64,000 nt of DNA from CALANV01 sp036381615 (GTDB taxonomy: Bacteria; Pseudomonadota; Alphaproteobacteria; CACIAM-22H2). The stretch lies in the NCBI GenBank assembly GCA_036381615.1, contig DASVCL010000038.1, positions 52,180-116,179 of the forward strand. Direction: 5' to 3'. How positions within the stretch are numbered: position 1 is the first letter of the stretch; every line of letters begins with the position of its first letter. The notes below the pieces were generated by a model. It saw only the letters and a list, made by a program, of their open reading frames with translations. It had not been told where the DNA came from and ran no database searches. A program made the position numbers and the translations under genes. Shown one piece after another: positions 42,454-50,510 of this stretch.

Positions 42454-43158
42454 ATGGCTAGGGAGCAATTCGACCGCGCACGTCTCAAGGAACTCGCGAC
42501 CTTCGCCGATCTGCCGGCCGGAGACATCGACGACCTGATCAACGCCGCGCAAATTCGCCGCCTGGAAAAAGGTGCCACGCTGTTCGAGCAGGATGATCCG
42601 GCGCGCGCCTTCTTCGTGCTGGCGGATGGGCGTCTGAAGGTCACTCAGGTGACTGCCGACGGACAGCAGGTCGTCATTCGCTACCTCGGGCCAGGCGAGA
42701 TGTTTGGCTGCGTCGCGGTCAGCGGCCAGACATCGTATCCCGGCACGGTGAGTGCGGTCGTGGACAGCGTGGTACTCGCGTGGGAGGCGAGCCGCGCCGG
42801 CGAGCTGATCGAGCGTCATCCCAAGTTCGGCGCGCGCGTGTTGCGGACGATGGGCGACCGGGTGCGAGAAGCGCACGCGCGGCTGCGCGAGATGGCGACG
42901 GAACGGGTCGAGCGACGCGTGGCGCGTACGCTGCTGCGGCTCGCGCGCGAGGCCGGCAAGCGGACGGAGCACGGCATCGCGATCGACATGCCGTTGTCGC
43001 GCCAGGACATCGCGGAGATGACTGGCACGACGCTCTACACGGTCAGCCGGATTCTGAGCGCCTGGGAAGGCGAGGGGATCGTCGACGCGGCACGACAACA
43101 CGTCGTGATCCGGACGCCGCACGCGCTCGTCAAGATCGCCGAGGACCTGCCGGAATAG
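42454..43158 (+). CDS. Crp/Fnr family regulator, NNR/DNR-like
   Basis: A 234-residue cyclic-nucleotide-type regulator. The cNMP-binding fold (about 25-130) has LEKGATLFEQDDPARAFFVLADGRLKV and GEMFGCVAVSG; the HTH (about 180-215) is SRQDIAEMTGTTLYTVSRILSAWEGEGIV. It lacks the N-terminal cysteine cluster of FNR. Its place beside nirK, nnrS and TTGCG-N4-CGCAA boxes makes it the likely NO-sensing NnrR/Nnr/Dnr of this cluster; heme binding is not provable from sequence. AAGGAG precedes the ATG at 42454. Confidence 0.87.
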   Translation: MAREQFDRARLKELATFADLPAGDIDDLINAAQIRRLEKGATLFEQDDPARAFFVLADGRLKVTQVTADGQQVVIRYLGPGEMFGCVAVSGQTSYPGTVSAVVDSVVLAWEASRAGELIERHPKFGARVLRTMGDRVREAHARLREMATERVERRVARTLLRLAREAGKRTEHGIAIDMPLSRQDIAEMTGTTLYTVSRILSAWEGEGIVDAARQHVVIRTPHALVKIAEDLPE

Positions 43159-43299
43159 CCCGCGCGGAGAGGCACGCGCCCGGGCGCTCCGGCCGGGGTT
43201 GCCCATGCCCACGGCTCGACCCGGCAACCTAGGATGAAGTCTGGTGCCGCCGGACGCTCGGCGCGCGAGGCTCTGCGTGTCCCCAATGGCAACAAAAGC

Positions 43300-43313
43300 T
43301 TGCGCCGGCGCAA
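43300..43313. promoter_or_regulatory. Candidate NNR/NnrR box for nnrS
   Basis: TTGCG-CCGG-CGCAA, a perfect 14-bp palindrome, lies with its centre about 71 bp before the NnrS start (43377). This is the third such site in the nitrite/NO block. Confidence 0.7.
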
Positions 43314-43376
43314 AGACAGGCGATTCTGCAGCTGGCAGGCTTGAGCCTGGGATCTTTGCAGGAATATATTCAGATC

Positions 43377-44528
43377 ATGACGAGCCGTATTGCGCTCGAC
43401 ATTCGCGAGCCCGTCCGTCCCTATCGTGGACCGGCCGTGCTCGCATCCGGACACAGGCCGTTCTTTCTGGTGGCCGGCCTTTATGCCGCCCTGGGGCTGG
43501 CTTTGTGGGTATGCGCCTACGCCGGCCTGCTGCCCCTGACCATGACATGGCATGGCCACGAAATGGTGTTCGGTTTCGCCGTCGCCGCGATCTCGGGCTT
43601 CCTCATGGCGGCGGTCCCGAAATGGACCGGCGGCCCGGTGATCCGTGGGCCGCTGCTTGTCGGGTTGCTGCTGCTCTGGCTGGCCGGCCGCATCGCCATG
43701 GCGGCGGATGTGGCGACGTGGATCGACCTTCTCTATCTGCCTGTATTCGCTTCGATCATCCTCGTCGATATCGTGCGCGCCCGGAACGTGCGGAACTACC
43801 AGGTCCCCGCGATGCTGTTCGGGCTCGTCGGACTCAACGCGTTCTATCATTTCGGCGATCCGGAAAACGCGCTGCACGCGGCGATCTATCTGATCGCCGC
43901 CCTCATCGCGCTCATCGGCGGCCGTATCGTCCCGGCGTTCACGCAGAACGCGCTGCGCCTCGCCCTGCGCAGCGACATTCGATGCACGACGCCGCGCTGG
44001 CTCGACGTCCTGGCGGTTCCGTCCGTGATTCTCGTGGTCGCGACCGAGCTCTTTCTCCCGTATTCGCCGGTCGGCGCCGTTGCCGCACTCTTGGCCGGCA
44101 CCCTCCTCCTTGTCCGCATGGCCGGGTGGCAGACGTTTCGGACACTCGGCATGCCGATCGTCTGGATTCTCCACGTCGGATATGCGTGGGTTCCGGTCGG
44201 ATTTCTCCTCAAGGGAATCGCCGACCTCGGCTACTGGATTCCGCACGGCGCGGCGCTCCACGCGCTTACCGCCGGCGCGATCGGAACCATGATCCTGGCG
44301 GTCGCCTCGCGCGCGGCGCTCGGCCATGCGGGACTTCCACTCGTGGTCTCGCGCGGCACCGTGCTCGCCTACGTTCTGGTGATCGCCGGGGCCGCCCTGC
44401 GCGTCCTCGTACCGTCCGGCGTCGCCTTGATCGCCGCCGGCGCGCTGTGGTCGTTCGGCTACGCGCTGTTTGCCGTGATCTACTGGCCGATCCTGACGCG
44501 CCCGCGCGTCGACGGGCTCCCGGGCTGA
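43377..44528 (+). CDS. nnrS: NnrS family protein
   Basis: A 383-residue membrane protein with about 12 spans. NnrS hallmarks are MTWHGHEMVFGFAVAAISGFL, GRIVPAFTQNALR and HALTAGAIGTMILAVASRAALGHAG, all histidine-rich. NnrS is a heme- and copper-containing protein that protects against nitrosative stress in denitrifiers. I chose the ATG at 43377 (MTSRIALDIREP); a TTG at 43341 is in frame. It is downstream of the NNR regulator and convergent with fixJ. Confidence 0.92.
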   Translation: MTSRIALDIREPVRPYRGPAVLASGHRPFFLVAGLYAALGLALWVCAYAGLLPLTMTWHGHEMVFGFAVAAISGFLMAAVPKWTGGPVIRGPLLVGLLLLWLAGRIAMAADVATWIDLLYLPVFASIILVDIVRARNVRNYQVPAMLFGLVGLNAFYHFGDPENALHAAIYLIAALIALIGGRIVPAFTQNALRLALRSDIRCTTPRWLDVLAVPSVILVVATELFLPYSPVGAVAALLAGTLLLVRMAGWQTFRTLGMPIVWILHVGYAWVPVGFLLKGIADLGYWIPHGAALHALTAGAIGTMILAVASRAALGHAGLPLVVSRGTVLAYVLVIAGAALRVLVPSGVALIAAGALWSFGYALFAVIYWPILTRPRVDGLPG

Positions 44529-44570
44529 TTCCCCGCCTGCTGCCGCCCGCACGTCCGAAGCCGCGCGGCG

Positions 44571-45191
44571 TCAGGCCTTGGGCGCGGCACCGACCGACAA
44601 CACCATGCGGACGAGTTCGGACAGGCTGTGTGCCTGCATCTTTTCCATGACCCGGGCCCGATGGATCTCGACCGTGCGCGGACTGATACCGAGATTGGCC
44701 GCGCTCACCTTGTTCGGATGTCCGCGGACAAGCTGGTCCAGGACTTCGCGCTCCCGCGGCGTGAGCGTCTCGAGGCGGCTCCGGATGGCCGCCACTTCGC
44801 TGACCTCGCGCTGCTTTTCCCTGGCCTGCGTCAGCGCACGGGCGACGCTGTCGAGAATCACGTGATCCGCGAAAGGCTTCTCGACGAAATCGACCGCACC
44901 GGCCCGCATCGCCCGCACGGCCATCGGCACGTCGGCGTGGCCGGTCATGATGATGACCGGCATTTCGATGCCCCGCGCGCGCAATGCATCCTGGAGCTCG
45001 AGGCCGTCGATGTCCGGCATGCGGACGTCGATCACGGCGCAGCCGAACGGGAGCGACGATGCCGTCTCAAGGAACGCGCGCCCGGACTCGAACGCCTGTA
45101 CCCGATATCCGGCCGTCTCGAGCAGCAGCGCGAGCGAATCGCGCACGGCCTCGTCATCGTCGACGACGAACACGGTCGCGTCAGCCACCAT
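44571..45191 (-). CDS. fixJ: Response regulator FixJ
   Basis: A 206-residue FixJ/NarL-type regulator. The receiver (about 1-125) has VVDDDEAVRDSL, phospho-acceptor D55 in VIDVRMPDIDGLEL, T83 in IIMTGHAD and K105 in VEKPF. The LuxR HTH (about 140-200) has LTPREREVLDQLVRGHPNKVSAANLGISPRTVEIHRARVMEKM. Phosphorylated by FixL at low oxygen, FixJ activates fixK. It overlaps the fixL stop by 11 nt, so FixL and FixJ are co-translated. A candidate binding site lies before fixK at 61074-61093. Confidence 0.93.
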   Translation of the reverse strand: MVADATVFVVDDDEAVRDSLALLLETAGYRVQAFESGRAFLETASSLPFGCAVIDVRMPDIDGLELQDALRARGIEMPVIIMTGHADVPMAVRAMRAGAVDFVEKPFADHVILDSVARALTQAREKQREVSEVAAIRSRLETLTPREREVLDQLVRGHPNKVSAANLGISPRTVEIHRARVMEKMQAHSLSELVRMVLSVGAAPKA

Positions 45192-46731
45192 CGCCCACCC
45201 CCGGCTCAGCCAGCGGCAAGGTGAAGGAAAACGTCACGCCGCGATCCGCATTGGGCGTAACCCGCAAACGGCCACCCTGCGCTTCGACGATGGACCGGCA
45301 GATCGACAGGCCGAGCCCCATCCCTTTCGGCTTCGTCGTCACAAACGGCTGGAAAAGGTTATCCTGAACCTCCTTGGCGAGGCCGGGTCCCGTGTCGCCG
45401 ACGCTGACCACGGCCATGCCGTCCTCGAGACCGGTGCGGACGATCACCTCGCGCACATCGCACGCCGCCACCGCCTCGATGGCGTTCCGGACCAGGTTCA
45501 GGACGACCTGCTGGATCTGGATCTTGTCGATCAGGACGCGCCGCGGCTCGGGGTCGAGCTCGAGCGTCGGCTTCACGCCGAGCTCCTTTGCGCCGACCAA
45601 GGCGAGTGCCGTCGCTTCCTCCACGACTTTGTTTAGGCTTTCGACATTGCGCTCGGTCTCGCCCTTCTCGACGAACTGGCGCAGGCGGCGGATGATCTGG
45701 CCCGCCCGGCTCGCCTGCGCGGCCGCCTTTTCCATGATATCGGAGAGTTTGGCCGCATCGCCGCCGGGCATGCCCAGGAGGCGACGTCCCACCTGGAGAT
45801 AATTCGCGATCGCCGTCAGCGGCTGATTGAGTTCGTGCGCAAGCGCCGAAGCCATCTGGCCCAATTCGCTCAGTCGCGCGACGTGGATCAGCTCGTTCTG
45901 CAGTTCCTGGAGTCTCTTCTGGCTCTTCTGCCGTTCCGTCAGATCGCGCACGAACCCCGTGAACTGGCGCCGTCCGCCGGAGTTCACCTCGCCGACCGCC
46001 AGCTCGATGGGAAAGGTGGAGCCGTCCTTGCGCAGGCCCACGACCACCCGACCGATGCCGATGATGCGCCGCTCACCTGTCTCGAGATAGCGCCGGATAT
46101 AGGCGTCGTGCAGCTCGCGATGCGGCGACGGCATGAGCATGCTGACGTTCCGGCCCAGGACCTCCGCCGCCGTGTAGCCGAACAACCGCTCCGCGGCAGG
46201 GCTGAAGGAGTCGATCAGGCCGCGTTCGTCGATGACGATGAGCGCATCGGGTGCCGTTTCGATGATGGAGCGCAGATGCGCCTCGCGCTGCTGCAGGATC
46301 GTATCCATCTGCCGCTGCGCGGTTATGTCATGGACGATGCCGACGAAGATGCGCTCGCCGTTCTCCTCACCCTCGCCCACGGAGAGGTGCATCGGAAAAA
46401 CCGTGCCGTCTTTGCGCCGGCCCTGCACCTCCCTGCCGATTCCGATGATGCGTTTTTGGCCGGTGCGCAAGTACCGCTGGATGTAGCCGTCGTGCTCGCT
46501 GCGGTACGGCTCGGGCATCAGCATCTTGACATTACGGCCGAGCACCTCGTCGGCGGTATAGCCGAAGAGCTTTTCGCAGGCGGGATTGTAAAGCCGAATG
46601 AGGCCGGCCGAATCGATGATCATGATCCCATCGACCGCCGTCTCGATGATCGCCCGCAGCCGGCTATCAGTGTAGTCGGACGACATAGCGCGCCGGAAAT
46701 CAGTCCAAGTCCTTGCCGCTCCAATTCGCAT
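45181..46731 (-). CDS. fixL: Oxygen sensor histidine kinase FixL with tandem heme-PAS-like domains
   Basis: A 516-residue soluble kinase (46731 start; 46686 is an alternative, 501 aa). Two PAS domains occupy about 20-140 and 150-270. Both carry the FixL heme signature: PAS1 H80, R86, R100; PAS2 H208, R214, R228, each with the 'His-x5-Arg-x13-Arg' spacing of Bradyrhizobium FixL H200/R206/R220 and the IIGIGR tail. The HisKA box is H299 in ALAHELNQPL, followed by N-box NLVRNAIEAV, G1 VGDTGPGL and GMGLGLSICRSIVEAQGG. There is no transmembrane segment. In known FixL only the second PAS binds heme, so a second heme site would be unusual. It overlaps fixJ by 11 nt. Confidence 0.92.
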   Translation of the reverse strand: MRIGAARTWTDFRRAMSSDYTDSRLRAIIETAVDGIMIIDSAGLIRLYNPACEKLFGYTADEVLGRNVKMLMPEPYRSEHDGYIQRYLRTGQKRIIGIGREVQGRRKDGTVFPMHLSVGEGEENGERIFVGIVHDITAQRQMDTILQQREAHLRSIIETAPDALIVIDERGLIDSFSPAAERLFGYTAAEVLGRNVSMLMPSPHRELHDAYIRRYLETGERRIIGIGRVVVGLRKDGSTFPIELAVGEVNSGGRRQFTGFVRDLTERQKSQKRLQELQNELIHVARLSELGQMASALAHELNQPLTAIANYLQVGRRLLGMPGGDAAKLSDIMEKAAAQASRAGQIIRRLRQFVEKGETERNVESLNKVVEEATALALVGAKELGVKPTLELDPEPRRVLIDKIQIQQVVLNLVRNAIEAVAACDVREVIVRTGLEDGMAVVSVGDTGPGLAKEVQDNLFQPFVTTKPKGMGLGLSICRSIVEAQGGRLRVTPNADRGVTFSFTLPLAEPGVGDGG

Positions 46732-47163
46732 AGTTTTCGGAGCATGCCAAGCCGTCAGCGGATCGCTGCCCGGTGCGCCCCCGCCGACGCGCCGAATTCC
46801 GTCTTCGGGAATGACGGCCGGCAGCCCTGTCGCGTGCGGCGCGGCCGACGGGCTACCTCAAGCGGCCCGAGAGCAGAGGAAGGCAGCCATACCTGCTACG
46901 GACGACGTCGCAGCTCGTCCGCAACAGCGGCGGATGACAGGCTTCAAGAAAGAGAGCCGCGCAAAAGCGCGGCTCCGAGAGGTTGAGAAGAAGATGCAGC
47001 GGACGTGACGTTCTCGGCCAAAGCCGGACCCGCTCGGCCGTGCCCTCTGCGAACGCGCTACCTGCGCCTTCAGGCCCGGCGTGGCTCGTCACGATCGCAT
47101 TCATGACGCGGCGGATCGCCGCACGGAGCGGCGGCACGCGCCAAAAGTTTCGCTTTCCGCGAC
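46732..47163. other. Gene-free stretch between fixL and the cco cluster tail
   Basis: 432 bp, with no supported gene. It must hold the fixL promoter (minus strand reads away from 46731) and the end of the ccoGHIS transcript. A terminator hairpin lies at 46954-46975. Confidence 0.5.
46954..46975 (-). terminator. Rho-independent terminator of ccoGHIS transcript
   Basis: Perfect 9-bp arms GAGCCGCGC / GCGCGGCTC with an AAAA loop. Read on the minus strand the stem is followed by TCTTTCTTG, so it would end the transcript coming from the cco genes, 188 nt after the last stop. Confidence 0.65.
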
Positions 47164-47367
47164 CTAGCGATTGGTGACCCTGACGCGCGCTTCCTGCTCG
47201 TCGTGGTGACGCTTGATCAGCCAGAAATCGAACGCAACGGCGAAGGCGAACAAGGCCAAACCGAAGAGATGCATGCCGTCGTCCCGGGCCTGCGACGCGA
47301 GCCATAGGCCGATGAGGCCGCCCACTCCGAGCGCGATGCCGATGACGAACTTAAGCGCGTTTTCCAT
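47164..47367 (-). CDS. Small two-span membrane protein downstream of ccoS
   Basis: A 67-residue protein, MENALKFVIGIALGVGGLIGLWLASQARDDGMHLFGLALFAFAVAFDFWLIKRHHDEQE. Two hydrophobic helices (about 5-24 and 32-51) flank a short polar loop, and the tail is charged and histidine-containing. AGGAG precedes the ATG at 47367. It overlaps the ccoS end by 17 nt, so it is the last gene of the cco-assembly operon. Family is not recognised, but the pattern recurs near cbb3 assembly genes. Confidence 0.65.
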   Translation of the reverse strand: MENALKFVIGIALGVGGLIGLWLASQARDDGMHLFGLALFAFAVAFDFWLIKRHHDEQEARVRVTNR

Positions 47368-47593
47368 GGTCACTCTCCTGAAGCTCCTGGGGAAATGAAA
47401 GATCGTGTCGACGCAACGGCGGCCGGCGGGTGCGCCAGGCGGAATCGGGATCCCCGTCGCCATCGAAGAGTATGCGATGGGCGGCGCCATCGAGATCCTC
47501 GAACTGGCCGTTGCGCATCGCCCAGAGGAACGCGGCGAGGCCGAGCAGGCCGATCATGAGAGCGGCCGGAATAAGGACCAGCAGGCTCGTCAC
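47351..47593 (-). CDS. ccoS: cbb3-type oxidase assembly protein CcoS
   Basis: An 80-residue CcoS, with a GTG start at 47593 (VTSLLVLIPAALMIGLLGLAAFLWAMRNGQFEDLDGAAHRILFDGD). The family core is the single TM span and the FEDLDG...RIL motif. CcoS is needed for maturation of cbb3 oxidase. The C-terminus (SAWRTRRPPLRRHDLSFPQE...) is about 30 residues longer than typical CcoS and overlaps the next gene by 17 nt. Its start overlaps the ccoI stop (GTGA), so the two are translationally coupled. Confidence 0.88.
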   Translation of the reverse strand: MTSLLVLIPAALMIGLLGLAAFLWAMRNGQFEDLDGAAHRILFDGDGDPDSAWRTRRPPLRRHDLSFPQELQESDHGKRA

Positions 47594-49995
47594 GAGTCCG
47601 CCCTCCGCTTGTGCCCCAGGCGCATCGCATTTGCGATCACGATGACCGAGGACGAGGACATCGCGATGGCGGCCAGGAGGGGCGTCACATAGCCGGCGAC
47701 GGCGACCGGCACGGCAAACATGTTGTAGAGGATGGCGAGCGCGATGTTCTGCCGAACCAGCCGGTCGGCCTGCCGGGCGACATCGAGAAGTTCGACGAGC
47801 TTGGACAGCCGATCGCCCTGGAACACGGCATCGGCGGTCGTCTGGCTGACATCGGCTGCGTTGGCCGGCGAGACGGAGACGTGCGCGCTCGCCAGCGCAG
47901 GCGCGTCGTTCAAACCATCGCCGACCATGAGAACCTTGCGGCCGGCCCGCCGAAGATCCGCGAGGTGCGCACATTTCGCCGCCGGATCGCAGTCCCCTCG
48001 CCAAGCCTCGACCCCTGCCGTCGCGGCCGCCGCGGCCACGACGGACGAGCGATCGCCGGACAACAGCTCGACCTTGAGACCGCGGGCGCGAAGCGCGCGG
48101 ATGGTCGCTGCCGCGTCGGGGCGCAGCCGGTCGTCGAACAGGAACCGCACCGGCGCGCGGCCGGGACGCTGCAGCCAAAGCTCCGGCCCGTTCTCGTCCG
48201 CCCGCTCCGGAAGGCTGATGCCGCAAAACGCCCGGCTGCCGAGGCGAATCTCGCCCGCGGCCGTGTCGACCGAAAGGCCGCGGCCCGGATGCTCGACGAC
48301 GCCCGGCGCCGCCGGCACGTCCGGCGCCGCGCGGGCCAGCGCCCGCGCCAGCGGATGGCGGCTCGCCTGCGCGAGTCCCGCGGCGAGGCGCAGATCCTCG
48401 TCCGCGCGCGCCGGATCGGGCCTCAGCTCGGGGCGGCCCAACGTCAGCGTGCCCGTCTTGTCGAGCACGACGGTGTCGATCTCGGCCATACGTTCCAGGG
48501 CCGTGGCAGACTTCAAAAGGATGCCACCGCGCAGCAGCCGCCCGCTCGCGATCACCTGAACGACCGGCACCGCGAGCGCGAGCGCGCAGGGACAGGTGAT
48601 GATCAGCACCGCCACCGCGTTCAGCAGCGCCGGCTGCCAGCCGATGCCGCCGAACGCGAACCAGCCAATGAACGTCGCGGCGGCGAGCACATGAACGACC
48701 GGCGCGTAGAGCCGGGCGACCCGGTCAGCGATGGCGACGAACCGGGAACGGCCCTGCTCGGCGGCCTCGACGAGACGGACCACCTCCGCCAGCAGCGTGC
48801 CCTCGCCCGTCGCCGTCACTTCGATGCGCACGGGCGCGGTCAGATTCACCATTCCGGCGAACACCGGCGTCCCCGGGCCGGCAGCAGCCGGCACGCTCTC
48901 GCCCGTGACGAGGCTGGTGTCGAGATCCGTCCGCCCGGACGTGATCCGGCCGTCGACCGCGATGCGTTCCCCTGCAGTGACCAGCACGATGTCGCCGGCC
49001 TTGACCGCCGTCGGCGCCTTCAACGCGGTCGAACCGTCGCTGCGCAAAACCGTGACTGCGGCTGCGGAAAGCGCGAGAAGCTGGTCGACCGCGCTGCGCG
49101 CCCGGCCGCGGGCGCGTCCATCCAGATACCGCCCGACCAACAGGAAGAACAGCAGCGTGATCGCCGAGTCGAAATAGGCATGCGCCCCGGACGTCGCCGT
49201 TTCGAAGACGCTCATGCCGGCGGCGAGCAGGACGCCGATCGAGATCGGCACGTCCATGTTGGTTCGGCGCGCGCTCAGGGCCCGCACCGCAGAGCGGAAG
49301 AACGGGCGCCCGGCATAGGCAATCGCGGGCAATGCGATCAAGGCGGAGACCCAATGCATCAGGTCGCGTGTCGCCTGACCCATGCCTTCGACGTGCCCGG
49401 CCCAGACCGATATGGAGAGCAGCATGACGTTGCCGGCGGCGAATCCCGCCACCGCCATCGCCCGCAGCAGCTCGCGGTCGGATGCGTTGGTCGCCGCGGC
49501 GATGCGCTGGGGATCGAACGGCACGACGCGGAAGCCGAGGGCGGTCAGCAGCCCCGCATACCGGGCCGCATCCCCCGCGGGGCCACGCCAGGTCAGCGTA
49601 AGCCTTCGGGTCGACATGTTCACCCGGCCGTCGATGATGTCCGGCTCACGGGCAAGAACCGACTCGACGAGCCAGACACAGGCCCCGCAGGTCAGGCCAT
49701 CGACCATCAGATGCAGCGTCGCGCGTCCGTCCCCGCCGGTGATCACGTAGGGCGCATAGTCGATCTCCGCCGCCGGATCAGGTCGCAGCGGCCGCGCCGA
49801 GGCATCGATTTGCCGGCGGCGATAGAACTCGTCGAATCCGAGGTCGTGGATCAGCCGGTAGGCGGCCGCGCAGCCGATACAGCAGAACGACTCCCGCGCG
49901 TCGGACGGCAGCGCGCCGCCGCAATGGGCGCACCTCGCCGCGGCCGCGACCGGCGGCTCGATCGCGAACGAGGCAGCCGGCGCGAGAGCTGTCAT
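47590..49995 (-). CDS. ccoI: Copper-translocating P-type ATPase CcoI (FixI)
   Basis: An 801-residue P1B-ATPase. The N-terminus has the CcoI-type cysteine cluster CAHCGGALPSDARESFCCIGC, then an HMA domain with GLTCGACVWLVE, about eight membrane spans, the copper motif CPC (ITCPCALALAVP), DKTGTLTLG, ASRHPLARALA (HP motif) and MVGDGLNDAPAL. It exports copper to the periplasmic side for insertion into the cbb3 catalytic centre. The start (MTALAPAASFAIEPP) overlaps the ccoH stop by 4 nt and its stop overlaps the ccoS start. Normal length for the family. Confidence 0.95.
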   Translation of the reverse strand: MTALAPAASFAIEPPVAAAARCAHCGGALPSDARESFCCIGCAAAYRLIHDLGFDEFYRRRQIDASARPLRPDPAAEIDYAPYVITGGDGRATLHLMVDGLTCGACVWLVESVLAREPDIIDGRVNMSTRRLTLTWRGPAGDAARYAGLLTALGFRVVPFDPQRIAAATNASDRELLRAMAVAGFAAGNVMLLSISVWAGHVEGMGQATRDLMHWVSALIALPAIAYAGRPFFRSAVRALSARRTNMDVPISIGVLLAAGMSVFETATSGAHAYFDSAITLLFFLLVGRYLDGRARGRARSAVDQLLALSAAAVTVLRSDGSTALKAPTAVKAGDIVLVTAGERIAVDGRITSGRTDLDTSLVTGESVPAAAGPGTPVFAGMVNLTAPVRIEVTATGEGTLLAEVVRLVEAAEQGRSRFVAIADRVARLYAPVVHVLAAATFIGWFAFGGIGWQPALLNAVAVLIITCPCALALAVPVVQVIASGRLLRGGILLKSATALERMAEIDTVVLDKTGTLTLGRPELRPDPARADEDLRLAAGLAQASRHPLARALARAAPDVPAAPGVVEHPGRGLSVDTAAGEIRLGSRAFCGISLPERADENGPELWLQRPGRAPVRFLFDDRLRPDAAATIRALRARGLKVELLSGDRSSVVAAAAATAGVEAWRGDCDPAAKCAHLADLRRAGRKVLMVGDGLNDAPALASAHVSVSPANAADVSQTTADAVFQGDRLSKLVELLDVARQADRLVRQNIALAILYNMFAVPVAVAGYVTPLLAAIAMSSSSVIVIANAMRLGHKRRADS

Positions 49996-50510
49996 CGCAC
50001 GAAGAGCCGCCGCGTGACGATCGCGCTGTCCGATCCGCGCTCGGCACGAATTCGCGCCTGCCACTGGCCGGCCCGCGGCCACTCGAACGCTGCAGTATAC
50101 GTCGCTTCGCCCGCCGGGCGGAGCGTGACATGCATCGGTGCGGCCGCCTCGACGGGCCGGGTAAGCTCCACCGTCACGTCCAGGCCGCGCAGCGGCCGGC
50201 CTGTCCTGTCGAGAGCCCGCAGGACGAACTCGCCTGTGAGCGGCGTCGCGCCCGCACGATAGGCGAGATCGAGCTGCCAGCCGAGCGCCTCCTGCGCGGC
50301 CGCGGCGGCGAGCACGCGGTTGTAGCCGATGCCGCGCTCATAGGGGTGTGCGACGACAAGGCCGCTCCACGAACTGGACGCGAAGTAGATCAGGCACGCG
50401 TTGGCGACGACGACCGTCAGCATGCCGGCGACGAAAACCCATGGGATCCAGCGATCCCGCGCCGTGCGACCGCCGGCGTTGCACGGGACTGTAGGTATGA
50501 CGGACTTCAT
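49992..50510 (-). CDS. ccoH: FixH family protein CcoH
   Basis: A 172-residue protein. One N-terminal span (WIPWVFVAGMLTVVVANACLIYFA) and a periplasmic part with YERGIGYNRVLAAAAAQEALGW and PLRGLDVTVELTRP fit FixH/CcoH. It stabilises cbb3 assembly intermediates. The ends overlap ccoG and ccoI by 4 nt each, so the G-H-I-S order is tightly coupled. Confidence 0.92.
   Translation of the reverse strand: MKSVIPTVPCNAGGRTARDRWIPWVFVAGMLTVVVANACLIYFASSSWSGLVVAHPYERGIGYNRVLAAAAAQEALGWQLDLAYRAGATPLTGEFVLRALDRTGRPLRGLDVTVELTRPVEAAAPMHVTLRPAGEATYTAAFEWPRAGQWQARIRAERGSDSAIVTRRLFVR

Noticed and set aside
47611..50262. 883-codon plus-strand open frame
   Set aside because: Antisense of ccoI and ccoH; typical long shadow frame in GC-rich DNA.
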